A stretch of 64,000 nucleotides of DNA from contig OY763926.1 of NCBI GenBank assembly GCA_963667715.1, forward strand, positions 868,001 through 932,000, written 5' to 3'. The stretch's first letter is position 1. Each line of letters starts with the position of its first letter. Shown one piece after another: positions 37,041 through 46,268 of the stretch. This stretch comes from JAFGDI01 sp963667715. GTDB lineage: Bacteria > Planctomycetota > Phycisphaerae > Sedimentisphaerales > SM23-30. A model generated the notes under the pieces. It made no database searches and was not told the DNA's origin. It was given only the letters and a program-made list of their open reading frames with translations. A program made the translations under genes and the position numbers.

Positions 37041-37667
37041 ATGAAGAATATATTAACAGCTTTGGGAATAGTTATGATCATTCACCTATTGGGTTTGATC
37101 GGATTAGTCTCTTACGGCCTGGTGACAGGGCGGTTCGACGCGGAAAAGCGTGAGCAGTATCTGGCTACCTGGCAGGGTGAGAAGTTGGTTCCTTATGTTG
37201 AAGAAGTTGTTGAAGAAGAAGTTGAAGAGTCGCCGCTGGATGCAACGGCCAGGATCAATGAAAGGCAACTTAGTCAGGAAGTAGTTAACCGTGAGCTTCA
37301 GCGTCAGCTTGAGCTGCTGCGTGATATGAAGGTTACACTGGAAGAGGCACATAGTAAGCTGGAAAAAGACAGGACCGACCTGGATAAAAAGGAAAAAGTT
37401 TTTGAAGACAAGCTGGGCCAACAGCAGGAAAAGGCTTCTGAGGAAGGATTCCTCAAAGCACTGCAAACATACTCCCAGATGAATCCAAAGTATGTTAAAG
37501 ATGATTTTATGGTGATGGACGAAAAGGAAGTCGTCCGCTTTTTGGCAGCCATGAGCCCTGGAGTTCGTACGGAGGTATTGAGTAAATTCCGGGAGCCTAA
37601 AGAGCAAGCTACGCGGGTAAAACTGATAGAGATGCTCAAGGAAAATGGCGTAATTGATGTCAAGTAA
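37041..37667 (+). CDS. MotE-like flagellar protein (MgtE_N-type)
   Basis: A 208-residue protein with one N-terminal membrane helix (about 4-28), a glutamate-rich linker (EEVVEEEVEESP), a coiled coil (about 75-135), and a C-terminal domain (VRFLAAMSPGVRTEVLSKF, ATRVKLIEMLKE) that resembles the MgtE N-terminal superhelix. Proteins of this design between fliJ and fliK are called MotE or FlaA and support the stator or the PflB-type periplasmic platform in other species. That role is inferred from architecture and position. Confidence 0.7.
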   Translation: MKNILTALGIVMIIHLLGLIGLVSYGLVTGRFDAEKREQYLATWQGEKLVPYVEEVVEEEVEESPLDATARINERQLSQEVVNRELQRQLELLRDMKVTLEEAHSKLEKDRTDLDKKEKVFEDKLGQQQEKASEEGFLKALQTYSQMNPKYVKDDFMVMDEKEVVRFLAAMSPGVRTEVLSKFREPKEQATRVKLIEMLKENGVIDVK

Positions 37668-37686
37668 ATGGAGTTAACAGACATTT

Positions 37687-39330
37687 ATGTCAACGGTAAA
37701 CCAGGTAAACAATTTGATACAGCCAAAACATGCTTCATCCGGCAGTAGTAATACTCGTGAGTCAGCAGGGAGCGGCGGGGCATTTATGGATGTGCTTACG
37801 GTAGAGATCAAGAATACAGAAGCCGTAAATGATAAGTCACCACGTCCTGAATTGGATGCAGTAGAGAAAGGTAAAGTAAACGAGCCGGCAAAGGATGATA
37901 CTGCTGTAGATAACGATGATAATGTTAAAACAGCGGAGAATAAATCTGAAAATGAAGGTGCGGTTGATGATGCCGACCAGAATGACGATGCTGAGAAGGT
38001 GTCAGATTCAGAGCAGGCTGATAAAAGTAAAGATGATTCGGCAGTGAAAGATGACGACGGCGAGATTGCAGAAGATATAGAGCCGGATCAGGTGGTTATG
38101 TCACAGGTTCATACATTGGTAACAGATGTACAGGGTGCAGTAGCTGGAGCTGAATCTGCAGGAGCATCTGACGGCGAGAACGTTGTTGAAACAGCTGTTG
38201 CCGTTGATGAATTTGCTGCTGTTGATAATAAAATGCAGATGGATAATAAAGGCAATCAGTCACCTGAGAATAAAACTTCAGTAGATACAGGTGAAGCCAA
38301 AGCTGTTACTAAGAGCAATGCTGAGGGACAGGCTGCTGAGGTGACTATTGACGCAGATGTCGATGAAGAAAATAAGTCGGCACTTGATATAACTATCGAT
38401 GACAGTGACGCTGAAGATGGAGTAACTGACCTTGAGGGTGAAGATAAGCTCTTGAAGCAGGCTCAGGAAAATCTAAAGACAGCAGAGAAGAGTGCCGAAA
38501 ATGGCGGAGCTGCAGTAGAAGATAAGGTGGCTGTCAAGTCAGAGAATCATAACGAAAAAGAATCTGTCAAAAAGTATGATGATGCTAAGTCGTATGACTA
38601 TGATTATAAAAATGCTTCGGCAAATGCGTCACAGCAGAACCAGACAAATTCTGGTAACTCTGGTAAGGAGCATGATCAGAATAAAGGCTTTAATTATGCC
38701 GAAGAGATCGCTTCAGTATCAGGTTCGGCAAATGGCGGTCAGACTGCTAACGATATCAAGAGTATGCTTGGTGTCGAATCGAAAGCTGAAGATATAAAAG
38801 TTGATGCAGGTAAAACAGTTGATAATGTTGTCAAGTCGGTAAAGACCCTTGTACAGAACGGTAATAGTACAATGGTAGTGAGGCTTGACCCACCTGAGCT
38901 TGGCCAGTTGAATATCAAGATCAGCAGCGACTCAAATGGAATGTCGATCGAGATACAGGCTACCAATGCCAAGACACAGCAGATGCTTCAACAAAATAGT
39001 AATAATTTAAGATCAGCACTGGAAAACTCCGGGATCAACGTCAATAATGTTGATGTACAATTTAAGCCGGATGTAAAAAATAATGCTAATGCCGGTTCTG
39101 ATTCTAATAATGGTCAGCAGAGTATGTTTGACCAGAATAATAACAGTTTCAGCGGCCAGGGCAGAAATCAGGCTGATGAGTCATACCAGGATAATAACTA
39201 TAATTCCTGGTCAGATGATAACAGCTTTGAAGAATCTGTATACGATCAGGTTCAGCCAAGTGAGATAGCAGCCCCAGCAGTTAGTGATTGGCAGGAGCTG
39301 GCATTTGATACTGTTGATGTGACAATATAG
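37687..39330 (+). CDS. fliK: Flagellar hook-length control protein FliK
   Basis: FliK measures the hook and switches export to filament substrates. The 547-residue protein is mostly low-complexity acidic sequence rich in Asp, Glu, Asn and Lys (about 20-380). The conserved C-terminal hook domain contains MVVRLDPPELGQLNIKIS and LRSALENSGINVNNVDVQF. The final stretch is Asn/Gln-rich. Its size and composition are normal for FliK rulers. It lies between the MotE-like gene and flgD. Confidence 0.88.
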   Translation: MSTVNQVNNLIQPKHASSGSSNTRESAGSGGAFMDVLTVEIKNTEAVNDKSPRPELDAVEKGKVNEPAKDDTAVDNDDNVKTAENKSENEGAVDDADQNDDAEKVSDSEQADKSKDDSAVKDDDGEIAEDIEPDQVVMSQVHTLVTDVQGAVAGAESAGASDGENVVETAVAVDEFAAVDNKMQMDNKGNQSPENKTSVDTGEAKAVTKSNAEGQAAEVTIDADVDEENKSALDITIDDSDAEDGVTDLEGEDKLLKQAQENLKTAEKSAENGGAAVEDKVAVKSENHNEKESVKKYDDAKSYDYDYKNASANASQQNQTNSGNSGKEHDQNKGFNYAEEIASVSGSANGGQTANDIKSMLGVESKAEDIKVDAGKTVDNVVKSVKTLVQNGNSTMVVRLDPPELGQLNIKISSDSNGMSIEIQATNAKTQQMLQQNSNNLRSALENSGINVNNVDVQFKPDVKNNANAGSDSNNGQQSMFDQNNNSFSGQGRNQADESYQDNNYNSWSDDNSFEESVYDQVQPSEIAAPAVSDWQELAFDTVDVTI

Positions 39331-39347
39331 TTACAGGGAAATAAACT

Positions 39348-40142
39348 ATGACAAGCGTATCCAACACAACCAGTACAAGCTCGAGCAGTACTGTCAGTAA
39401 TGGCAGTGACCGTTCGATGAGTTCTATTGAGTTCATGGAGATCATGGTATCTGAGTTAACAAATCAGGACCCGTTTGAGCCAATGTCGAATGCTGACCTG
39501 GTTAACCAGATGTCTATTATTCAGCAGATGCAGTCAAACCAGACTATGAATGAGTCATTTAAGGATCTGATGGGTAATTTTGATACTCTTATTGCTCGTG
39601 ATTCACTCAATACTGCGACTGGTATGGTAGGTCAGATGGTTTCTGGTACAAGTGAGAGCGGATACTGGACAACAGGTCGTGTGGTTGCTGTTAATCAGGA
39701 TGATGAAAATAATATCACTCTTCAGCTTAATACAGGTGAGTCACTCGACTGGCAGGATGTTGAGCGTTTGGGTGGTAACAGTTCAGAAGATCTGGTTGGC
39801 AGTATGGCAGTTGGAACTGATACCAGTGGTGCAACAGTTGTAGGTGAAGTTAGTGCAGTTGAGCTTGATAATGACAAGGTTACATTGCATGTGACAAAGT
39901 TTAGTGACGATGAGACGGTGAAAGTTTTGTTGTCCAATGCGAGTCTGATCGATTCTGATACTGCTGATCTGCTTATCGGCAGGACGGTGAAAGGACCGGA
40001 TGAATCAACCGGCGAACAGCTTACCGGCTATGTTGAGTCGGTTGTCTGGGTTGGTGAAGATCAGGTAGATTTGAATATAATAGATTCCAATGGCGCAAGC
40101 ATCGGCACTGTGTCTATGGATAAGTTGTCGTATATTTCCTGA
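39348..40142 (+). CDS. flgD: Flagellar hook cap/assembly protein FlgD
   Basis: FlgD caps the growing hook. The 264-residue protein begins with a Ser/Thr-rich segment, then SIEFMEIMVSELTNQDPFEPMSNADLVNQM, here quoted as LTNQDPFEPMSNADLVNQM, the family signature. The C-terminal half is a set of beta-rich repeats. It follows fliK by 17 bp and comes before flgE, which it caps. Confidence 0.9.
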   Translation: MTSVSNTTSTSSSSTVSNGSDRSMSSIEFMEIMVSELTNQDPFEPMSNADLVNQMSIIQQMQSNQTMNESFKDLMGNFDTLIARDSLNTATGMVGQMVSGTSESGYWTTGRVVAVNQDDENNITLQLNTGESLDWQDVERLGGNSSEDLVGSMAVGTDTSGATVVGEVSAVELDNDKVTLHVTKFSDDETVKVLLSNASLIDSDTADLLIGRTVKGPDESTGEQLTGYVESVVWVGEDQVDLNIIDSNGASIGTVSMDKLSYIS

Positions 40143-40238
40143 AAGAAGGATTGCGATAATAAACTGAGAAAAATGTGAGCCGTAACACGGCAATTAAGTG
40201 GAACTTGATTGTTTTATATATAAAAACTGGAGAATAAA

Positions 40239-42032
40239 ATGGGTTTAACTTCATCATTATTTGTCGGACTATCCGGCATGCAGACAAATGAAAGCAGAAT
40301 GGACGTTATAGGTAATAATATTTCTAACGTCAATACCTATGCTTTCAAATCACAGAGAGTGAATTTTCAAACTCAGTTTTATAATACCTTGAGTTTTGGT
40401 TCTGCGTCTAATGGTAATTATGGCGGAACAAACCCAATGGAAGTTGGTACAGGTGTTACAGTTGGAGCTATTACCAAGAACTTTACGGCTGGTGCTCCTG
40501 AGACAACTGGTATAAAAAGTGACCTGGCGATCCAGGGTGATGGTATGTTCATTGTTGAGGACGTTGAAGGTGCTCATCATTATACAAGAGATGGTAGTTT
40601 CCAGTTTAATTCTGAGAATTACCTGTTAAGTTCTGACGGCTATTATCTGCAGGGTTATGGTATCGACGATAATTTTAATGTTGTCAAAGGCAGCCTTTCG
40701 AGGATAAGGGTTCCTCTTGGCGAGATCACAACTGCTGAGAGTACCAGTAAGGTGTCGTTTAGTGGTGACCTGAACTCTGATGGTACACCTGCTTTGGTAG
40801 AGGATACAGCAGCGGCAGTTGCCGGTACATTAAAAGCCAATGGTGATTTGAGGATGATATTGAATTCTCAAACTTTGAATGAGGCTGGTGGCCCGATTTC
40901 AGATGCTACATTATTGGCGGATATTAGAAATGATGATAGTACAGCACTGGTAGAAGTTGGTAATGTGATCAAGATGGAAGAGGCTATAAAAGGTGGTGTT
41001 ACACTATCAACCAGATCGTTTGTTGTAGAGTCTACAACAACGGTAGGAGATTATATGTCCTGGCTGGAAGGTTCACTGGGTATTAATACCGATGAATCAC
41101 TTTCAGATCTTGATGATGATACTACGACTTTGGAAATTACACCTTTGCCTGGTGTGCGTGTTAATGCCGCTGGTGATGGTATTGAAATAGTATGTAATAT
41201 GGGTGATGAGAATGTTGTTGATATGCAGACACGTAAGGCGATAAGTATCACTCAAGGTACAGCTGCAAATCCGATAGAAACAGGTAATCCATTTGCATAT
41301 TATCAAGATGACACTCTGGATTTGACTGGAATCGAAAGTGTAAGAACTTCGTTTACAGCTTATGACTCACTGGGTACTCCGATGGATGTTGATCTTATTC
41401 TGGTAATGATGAGTAAGACCAATGCGGGAACAACCTGGCGTTATTATGCAGAGAGTCCTGATGACACTGATTTGTCGAGAGTTGTTGGTACTGGTTTGAT
41501 AGAGTTTGACTCTAATGGTCAGTTTCTTGACTCTTCAAGTGGAACGATCACTATCGACAGAAATAATACAGGTGCCTCTACCCCACAGACAATAAGTCTG
41601 GAATTTAGTGATATGGACGGTTATGCGATAACTAACAGTGCTATCTCGCTGCTTAGTCAGGATGGTTTCCAGTCTGGTACCTTGCAGGATTATTCGATCG
41701 GTTCAGATGGAGTTATTACCGGTTCATTTACTAATGGTCTGACTCGTCAGCTTGGTCAGGTGGTGCTGGCAACATTCCGTAATTATGAAGGTCTGCTGGC
41801 TGAAAGTGATAACTTGTATTCGCTGGGACCGAACTCAGGTAATCCTATCATTAAATCGCCGGGCGAGTTGGGTTCAGGTACAATTACTTCGACTGCTTTG
41901 GAGTTGAGTAATGTTGATTTGAGTAAAGAGTTTATTAACCTGATCGTGAGTAGTACTGGTTTTTCGGCATCATCAAAGGTGATCCAGACCAGTAATGATC
42001 TGCTGACACAGCTGATCAATCTTACACGGTAA
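40239..42032 (+). CDS. flgE: Flagellar hook protein FlgE
   Basis: FlgE builds the flexible hook. The 597-residue protein has the conserved N-terminus SLFVGLSGMQTNESRMDVI and IGNNISNVNTYAFKSQRV, and the C-terminal helix ELSNVDLSKEFINLIVSST. The middle part (about 130-480) is variable beta-rich sequence, longer than the roughly 400-residue E. coli hook, as in large-hook proteins. CTGGAG is 8 bases before the ATG. A terminator follows. Confidence 0.92.
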   Translation: MGLTSSLFVGLSGMQTNESRMDVIGNNISNVNTYAFKSQRVNFQTQFYNTLSFGSASNGNYGGTNPMEVGTGVTVGAITKNFTAGAPETTGIKSDLAIQGDGMFIVEDVEGAHHYTRDGSFQFNSENYLLSSDGYYLQGYGIDDNFNVVKGSLSRIRVPLGEITTAESTSKVSFSGDLNSDGTPALVEDTAAAVAGTLKANGDLRMILNSQTLNEAGGPISDATLLADIRNDDSTALVEVGNVIKMEEAIKGGVTLSTRSFVVESTTTVGDYMSWLEGSLGINTDESLSDLDDDTTTLEITPLPGVRVNAAGDGIEIVCNMGDENVVDMQTRKAISITQGTAANPIETGNPFAYYQDDTLDLTGIESVRTSFTAYDSLGTPMDVDLILVMMSKTNAGTTWRYYAESPDDTDLSRVVGTGLIEFDSNGQFLDSSSGTITIDRNNTGASTPQTISLEFSDMDGYAITNSAISLLSQDGFQSGTLQDYSIGSDGVITGSFTNGLTRQLGQVVLATFRNYEGLLAESDNLYSLGPNSGNPIIKSPGELGSGTITSTALELSNVDLSKEFINLIVSSTGFSASSKVIQTSNDLLTQLINLTR

Positions 42033-42058
42033 TTGATATATTTATTTTGCTTACCCCG

Positions 42059-42105
42059 GGCCTCGTGACAGGGGTGTTTATTCTGCTGTCGCGAGGCCAC
42101 TTTTT
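42059..42105 (+). terminator. Terminator after flgE
   Basis: A 13-bp GC-rich stem (42059-42071 with 42086-42098, one G-U) is followed after two bases by TTTTT. It lies 26 bp past flgE and splits the flagellar cluster into two units. Confidence 0.82.
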
Positions 42106-42175
42106 GATTTCAAACTGGCAGTATGTCAGTATGTACTACTGGCAATATTGAAATGTCAGTTTGAGATATATAATT

Positions 42176-42367
42176 ATGATTTCTGTAACCAGACTCAATG
42201 GAAAACGGTTCGTAGTGAACGCCGAACAAATCAGGTATATTGAGAATACACCTGATACCATGATAACGCTGCAGAGCGGTGATAAGGTTATGGTTAAGGA
42301 AACGCTAGAGGAAGTAGTGAAAAAGACAATCGAATATAAGAGACAGATATATTCACTGGTTCACTGA
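42176..42367 (+). CDS. flbD: Flagellar FlbD-family protein
   Basis: A 63-residue protein of the short FlbD family (not the Caulobacter sigma-54 activator of the same name). The N-terminus MISVTRLNGKRFVVNAEQIR, the IRYIENTPDT motif and LEEVVKKTIEYKRQIY are typical. The frame is open from a TTG at 42161, but the ATG at 42176 gives the normal start. It precedes motA, a common pairing, and is the first gene past the flgE terminator. A conventional promoter was not found in the short gap. Confidence 0.88.
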   Translation: MISVTRLNGKRFVVNAEQIRYIENTPDTMITLQSGDKVMVKETLEEVVKKTIEYKRQIYSLVH

Positions 42368-42455
42368 TCCTCCCGTACAGGATGAAAAAGTTACTATTGT
42401 CTTTTAAGTTCGTGCTGTAAGCAGGCGAAACAGAAGGCAGACAGGAAAAACAAAC

Positions 42456-43229
42456 ATGGATTTAGCAACTCTGTTAGGTATGCTTATTTGCTGGGGCCTT
42501 GTGCTTTACTCGATCTTTTCAAGTGCCAAGCAGTACGCCCCGGTATTTATTGATATACCATCAGCGATGATCGTAATTGGTGGAGCGTTTGGTGTTGTAA
42601 TGGTAACCGGTCCGCTTGCCCGATTTTTAAAGATGGGTAAGTACGGTATGAAAGCGATGATGCATAAGGAGCGTTCGGTCCAGAAGCTAATCGAGGATCT
42701 GGTTGGTTTTGCAGAGATAGCCCGCCGAGATGGTATTTTATCACTCGAAAATGCAGTAAAAGATGCAGATGATCCATTTATTGTCAAAGGTATTCAGATG
42801 GCAGTTGACGGGACAGACCCAGAGCTGATCGAGGCTATTATGGAAGCTGAACTAGAGGCATTGATGGAGCGTCATGAAAGTGGTAAAGCGGTATTTGAAG
42901 CATTTGGAAAGTATGCGCCGGCTATGGGTATGATCGGTACCCTGATTGGTCTGGTGGTGATGCTTATGAATATGGATGATCCAAGTGCTATTGGTCCAGC
43001 GATGGCGGTTGCTCTAATAACAACGCTGTATGGTTCGATGGTTGCTAATATGTTTGCTTTGCCAATGGCGGATAAGCTTAGTTGTCGCAGTGGTGAAGAA
43101 GTTATGTTTAAAATGATTATTATCAAGGGTGTTATGAGTATTCAGTCTGGCGATAACCCGCGTATCGTAGAGCAGAAGCTTATGACATATCTGCCGCCGG
43201 CAGAGCGTAAGGTTGAAGAGAAAGAATAA
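42456..43229 (+). CDS. motA: Flagellar motor stator protein MotA
   Basis: MotA forms the ion channel ring around MotB and contacts FliG. The 257-residue protein has four membrane helices: two near the N-terminus (about 4-24 and 30-50) and two in the second half (KYAPAMGMIGTLIGLVVMLMNM and GPAMAVALITTLYGSMVAN, quoted in parts). The cytoplasmic loop (about 60-145) carries the FliG-binding region. CAGGAAA lies upstream of the ATG. It precedes motB by 115 bp. Confidence 0.93.
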   Translation: MDLATLLGMLICWGLVLYSIFSSAKQYAPVFIDIPSAMIVIGGAFGVVMVTGPLARFLKMGKYGMKAMMHKERSVQKLIEDLVGFAEIARRDGILSLENAVKDADDPFIVKGIQMAVDGTDPELIEAIMEAELEALMERHESGKAVFEAFGKYAPAMGMIGTLIGLVVMLMNMDDPSAIGPAMAVALITTLYGSMVANMFALPMADKLSCRSGEEVMFKMIIIKGVMSIQSGDNPRIVEQKLMTYLPPAERKVEEKE

Positions 43230-43344
43230 TGACTCAAATATTGCCTGCAGGTGAGTTTGAGTATAGTTATTTCCGATGTATATTGGATATAAAATAGAAG
43301 TCAGTCCTTGTCCTATTGTTATAAAACAGATCGAGATATTATAA

Positions 43345-44091
43345 GTGGCAAAAAAGAAAGAAAAAGCACCTGAAGGCGCCCCAGATTGGATGGTAACCTA
43401 TGGCGATATGATGACATTGCTATTTTGCTTTTTCGTTATTATTGTGTCTATGTCAGAGATCAAAAAGGATATTGTCTACCAGAAAGTCATGGAGTCTATA
43501 AAGAAGGCTTTTGGTTATCAGGGCGGAGCGGGTAAAGTTCCGGGCCATATTAATCCTAAGAATACGACCGTAACCCAGATGACGCATCTGGTATTGAGGA
43601 AATTTCAGTTACAGATCGGTAAAAGCTCAGATGAGGGTATCGAGGGAGAAAATCCCAGTGTAACTAATATTCGTGAAGGGTACGAGTATTCAGTTGGCGG
43701 CATAGTGATGTTTGAGCCTGGTAAGGCCAAATTGCTAACATCGGCCGAGAAGGAGCTAGCGAGTTTTTGTGATGTGATCAAGGGTTTGAATACCAAGATC
43801 CGGGTAAAAGGGCATGCCAATAAGAAAAGTCCAGAGTTATATGCCCCATTTAGAGATCTGGATGATCTGGCCTATGCCCGTGCAAAATCGGTAAAAATGT
43901 TTATGATCGGGCAGGGTATTCGTGAAGGTCGCATTACCTTGGAGAGTTGTGGGGCGAGTGAGCCGTTAGAAGCTCAGCCTTATGATGATAAAACGAGGGC
44001 AAAAAATCGTCGAGTTTCTATAATTGTAACAGAAAATATAGTCGATGATTATAAAGGTGAGCCGTACTCGAGCGGCGATAAACAGATATAA
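43345..44091 (+). CDS. motB: Flagellar motor stator protein MotB
   Basis: MotB anchors the stator to peptidoglycan. The 248-residue protein starts with GTG at 43345 and has a single membrane helix with the ion-binding Asp at about D21 (PDWMVTYGDMMTLLFCFFV). Its C-terminal OmpA-like domain includes MFEPGKAKLL, IRVKGHANKKSPE and ARAKSVKMFMIGQGI, ending KNRRVSIIV. Whether it uses protons or sodium cannot be read from the sequence. Confidence 0.93.
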   Translation: MAKKKEKAPEGAPDWMVTYGDMMTLLFCFFVIIVSMSEIKKDIVYQKVMESIKKAFGYQGGAGKVPGHINPKNTTVTQMTHLVLRKFQLQIGKSSDEGIEGENPSVTNIREGYEYSVGGIVMFEPGKAKLLTSAEKELASFCDVIKGLNTKIRVKGHANKKSPELYAPFRDLDDLAYARAKSVKMFMIGQGIREGRITLESCGASEPLEAQPYDDKTRAKNRRVSIIVTENIVDDYKGEPYSSGDKQI

Positions 44092-44147
44092 AGCTGTAAG
44101 ATGTTATTTTACAGTGCTTTGCAGTTGAATAAGTAGAGAAATAAAAA

Positions 44148-44684
44148 ATGGCTAAGGAAAAAGCAGAAGCAAAAGATCAGGCAAATGCAGATGAGCTGCA
44201 AAATGCAAAGAAGAAATTGCCAATAAAAGTTATAATAATAGTCTTACTTGTAGTTGTTATGGAAGTTGGAACGATCATGTTTATGAAGATGTCCAATAAG
44301 CCAGAGACTGTTGAGGGAGATACAACAGCGATCGATCAGACGGCAGTAATCCCAGAGGTAGCTGAGAGTGAAGTTATGCTGGTAGAGGATATGAGCGTCG
44401 ACAACTGGACAACTGGTAAGACCAAATATATAGTTAATTTTAGTGCTGCGGTCAAGGTAGAAGATGCAATGAAGGAGAAGCTGGCCGCCAAGATAGCACA
44501 GCATAATAGTGAGATTAGGCAGAATTTTAATGAGATCATCGGTCAGGCAGAGCCGGCATTGCTAAAAGACCCAAAGCGAGAAGTATTAATAGGCCAGATG
44601 AAGGCTCAGTTAGAAGCGATAGTTGGCGAGGGTATAATTAAGGAGCTGCTGATTCCAAGTTGGAGCTCTATGCCGGTTGAATAG
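44148..44684 (+). CDS. fliL: Flagellar basal body-associated protein FliL
   Basis: FliL surrounds and stabilises the stator. The 178-residue protein has one membrane helix (about 24-44, KVIIIVLLVVVMEVGTIMFM) after a Lys-rich start. The periplasmic part (YIVNFSAAVKVEDAMKE, IRQNFNEIIG) and the C-terminal GIIKELLIPSWSSMPVE suit the family although overall similarity to E. coli FliL is weak. It follows motB by 56 bp, the common place for fliL. Confidence 0.78.
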   Translation: MAKEKAEAKDQANADELQNAKKKLPIKVIIIVLLVVVMEVGTIMFMKMSNKPETVEGDTTAIDQTAVIPEVAESEVMLVEDMSVDNWTTGKTKYIVNFSAAVKVEDAMKEKLAAKIAQHNSEIRQNFNEIIGQAEPALLKDPKREVLIGQMKAQLEAIVGEGIIKELLIPSWSSMPVE

Positions 44685-44703
44685 TGATAGTCATGGCTGA
44701 TAA

Positions 44704-44731
44704 TTGACAAATTTAGTTGCATATTTGTCAA
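44704..44731. repeat. 9-bp perfect inverted repeat in the fliL-fliN gap
   Basis: TTGACAAAT (44704-44712) and ATTTGTCAA (44723-44731) are exact reverse complements with 10 bases between. It lies in the 99-bp gap where fliM usually sits. It could be an operator or a transcript hairpin. Confidence 0.65.
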
Positions 44732-44783
44732 ACTAATATAGAATAAAGCTTTAGTTTAGAAAAAATAGAAGTTAAGAAACATT

Positions 44784-45236
44784 ATGGCAGAACAGACCGC
44801 AGAAAATCAGGAACAGCAAGGCGAACCGGACGTCATCAGTGATGAAGATGCAGAGGCATTAGCATTGCAGGCAATGGCTGAGGCTGGTCTGGCGGACAGG
44901 CCGGAAGCACCACCATTACCGGATTTTTCAGGTATGTTGTCAGAGGCAGCAGAAAGCAGTATCGATCTGCTAAATGATGTTGAGCTAGACGTAAAAGTTG
45001 AGCTGGGCCGAAGTGAGATGGAAGTTGATCAGGTGCTAAAATTGGCAGCTGGGTCAGTAGTCGAGCTGAATAAGCTGGCGGGTGACCCAGTAGATATTCT
45101 GGTAAATGATCAGCTGGTAGCACGTGGTGAAGTATTGGTCATTAATGACAATTTTTGTGTACGTGTAAATGAGATAGTACCAGGTATAAGTGAAATTCAG
45201 ACTTATATGGGTGATGCATCAGATCTTAAACAGTAG
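44784..45236 (+). CDS. fliN: Flagellar motor switch protein FliN
   Basis: FliN forms the bottom of the C ring. The 150-residue protein has a disordered acidic N-terminal third and a C-terminal SpoA domain: LNDVELDVKVELGRSEMEVD, then VDILVNDQLVARGEVLVIND and FCVRVNEIV. There is no FliM-like central domain, so it is not a fliM-fliN fusion. It comes directly after fliL. Confidence 0.93.
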   Translation: MAEQTAENQEQQGEPDVISDEDAEALALQAMAEAGLADRPEAPPLPDFSGMLSEAAESSIDLLNDVELDVKVELGRSEMEVDQVLKLAAGSVVELNKLAGDPVDILVNDQLVARGEVLVINDNFCVRVNEIVPGISEIQTYMGDASDLKQ

Positions 45237-45344
45237 TCAAAAGTACTTGATAGGGCATCTATTTTTCTTTAACTAAACAGTAATTAATTTACGGCGTGGA
45301 TGAGCCGTATTATTGTTTAATGCTTTATTTTTGGCGGAGCCATT

Positions 45345-46265
45345 ATGAAATTTGACAGATCAGCCGGACAGAATATATTCATTTTTATATTTACTGCTGT
45401 TATCCTTATATTTCATAGTGGTTTATATGCCCAGTTCTCAACCAATTCCTCAATGAATGTTTCCGATAAGTCTGACAAAGAACAGGTATTATCAGAAGAG
45501 GAACAGGAAACACTCCTTGGTTTCAGGGGGGATACCTCATCAGGTAAGCTTCAAGATTTTCCGGCGGCATCTGAGGCCGGTCCAGATGTTGCGAGCAGCA
45601 CATCTGAAACCAAGCCAACGAAGCCGATTTATGTACCGCCACTAGGGAGCAGTTCGCTGGGCGAGGCGGCGGCTAAGGAAAACACTTCAATAGGTAAGAG
45701 AAGCGGCGTGCCGGGGACGGCTCCAGACGGCAGTTTTTTACCATCGGGTTCTGATGGTAAGTCAAAAGCGGATACACCAAGTCAGCCAAGTCTATGGCGA
45801 TCATTTTTTTCATTATTAGCAGTAGTTGCGGTAATAATTGTTTTGGCATATTTTGCTAAGAAGTTATTTCCCGGTCAGGTTAATCTGTCGATGGGTAAGG
45901 TTGTTCAGGTGATAGGTCGTACCCCGATAGATTCCAAGCGATCTCTCACATTGGTTAAGTTTGGTAATGACCTATTGTTACTGGCAACGGGGGGAGAGAA
46001 TGTCAGCCTGGTAGATAAGGTGTCAGATCCTGAACGAGTGGCAACCCTTATGGGCAGCATAGAAGCTGAGCGGGTAAATTCTATCTCAAAATCTTTCTCC
46101 AGTGTTTTCACTAAGGAGCGAGGCGATTATGGTATTGAGGGAGATCTTGAAGATGAAGAGATCATTGAAGAGTATCAGGACGATGCCATGTCTGAAGCAG
46201 ATAAGGAACTAAGCGGGTTATTGAATAAGGTAAAAGGCTTGAGCCGGATTAATCCAAAACGCTGA
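45345..46265 (+). CDS. fliO: Flagellar biosynthetic protein FliO
   Basis: FliO helps assemble the FliP-FliR export gate. The 306-residue protein has an N-terminal hydrophobic segment (about 9-30, probably a signal peptide or first helix), a Ser/Thr/Pro/Gly-rich linker, then a membrane helix at about 149-167 (FFSLLAVVAVIIVLAYFAKKL) and the FliO core (VVQVIGRTPIDSKRSLTLVKF, GNDLLLLATGGENVSLV). It is longer than usual because of the linker. It precedes fliP by 3 bp. Confidence 0.8.
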   Translation: MKFDRSAGQNIFIFIFTAVILIFHSGLYAQFSTNSSMNVSDKSDKEQVLSEEEQETLLGFRGDTSSGKLQDFPAASEAGPDVASSTSETKPTKPIYVPPLGSSSLGEAAAKENTSIGKRSGVPGTAPDGSFLPSGSDGKSKADTPSQPSLWRSFFSLLAVVAVIIVLAYFAKKLFPGQVNLSMGKVVQVIGRTPIDSKRSLTLVKFGNDLLLLATGGENVSLVDKVSDPERVATLMGSIEAERVNSISKSFSSVFTKERGDYGIEGDLEDEEIIEEYQDDAMSEADKELSGLLNKVKGLSRINPKR

Positions 46266-46268
46266 TTA

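Noticed and set aside
42368..42455. Possible c-di-GMP riboswitch before motA
   Set aside because: The conserved GEMM core sequences and paired stems were not found.
45290..45309. 6-bp hairpin in the fliN-fliO gap
   Set aside because: Short stem with no following T-run; could be chance.
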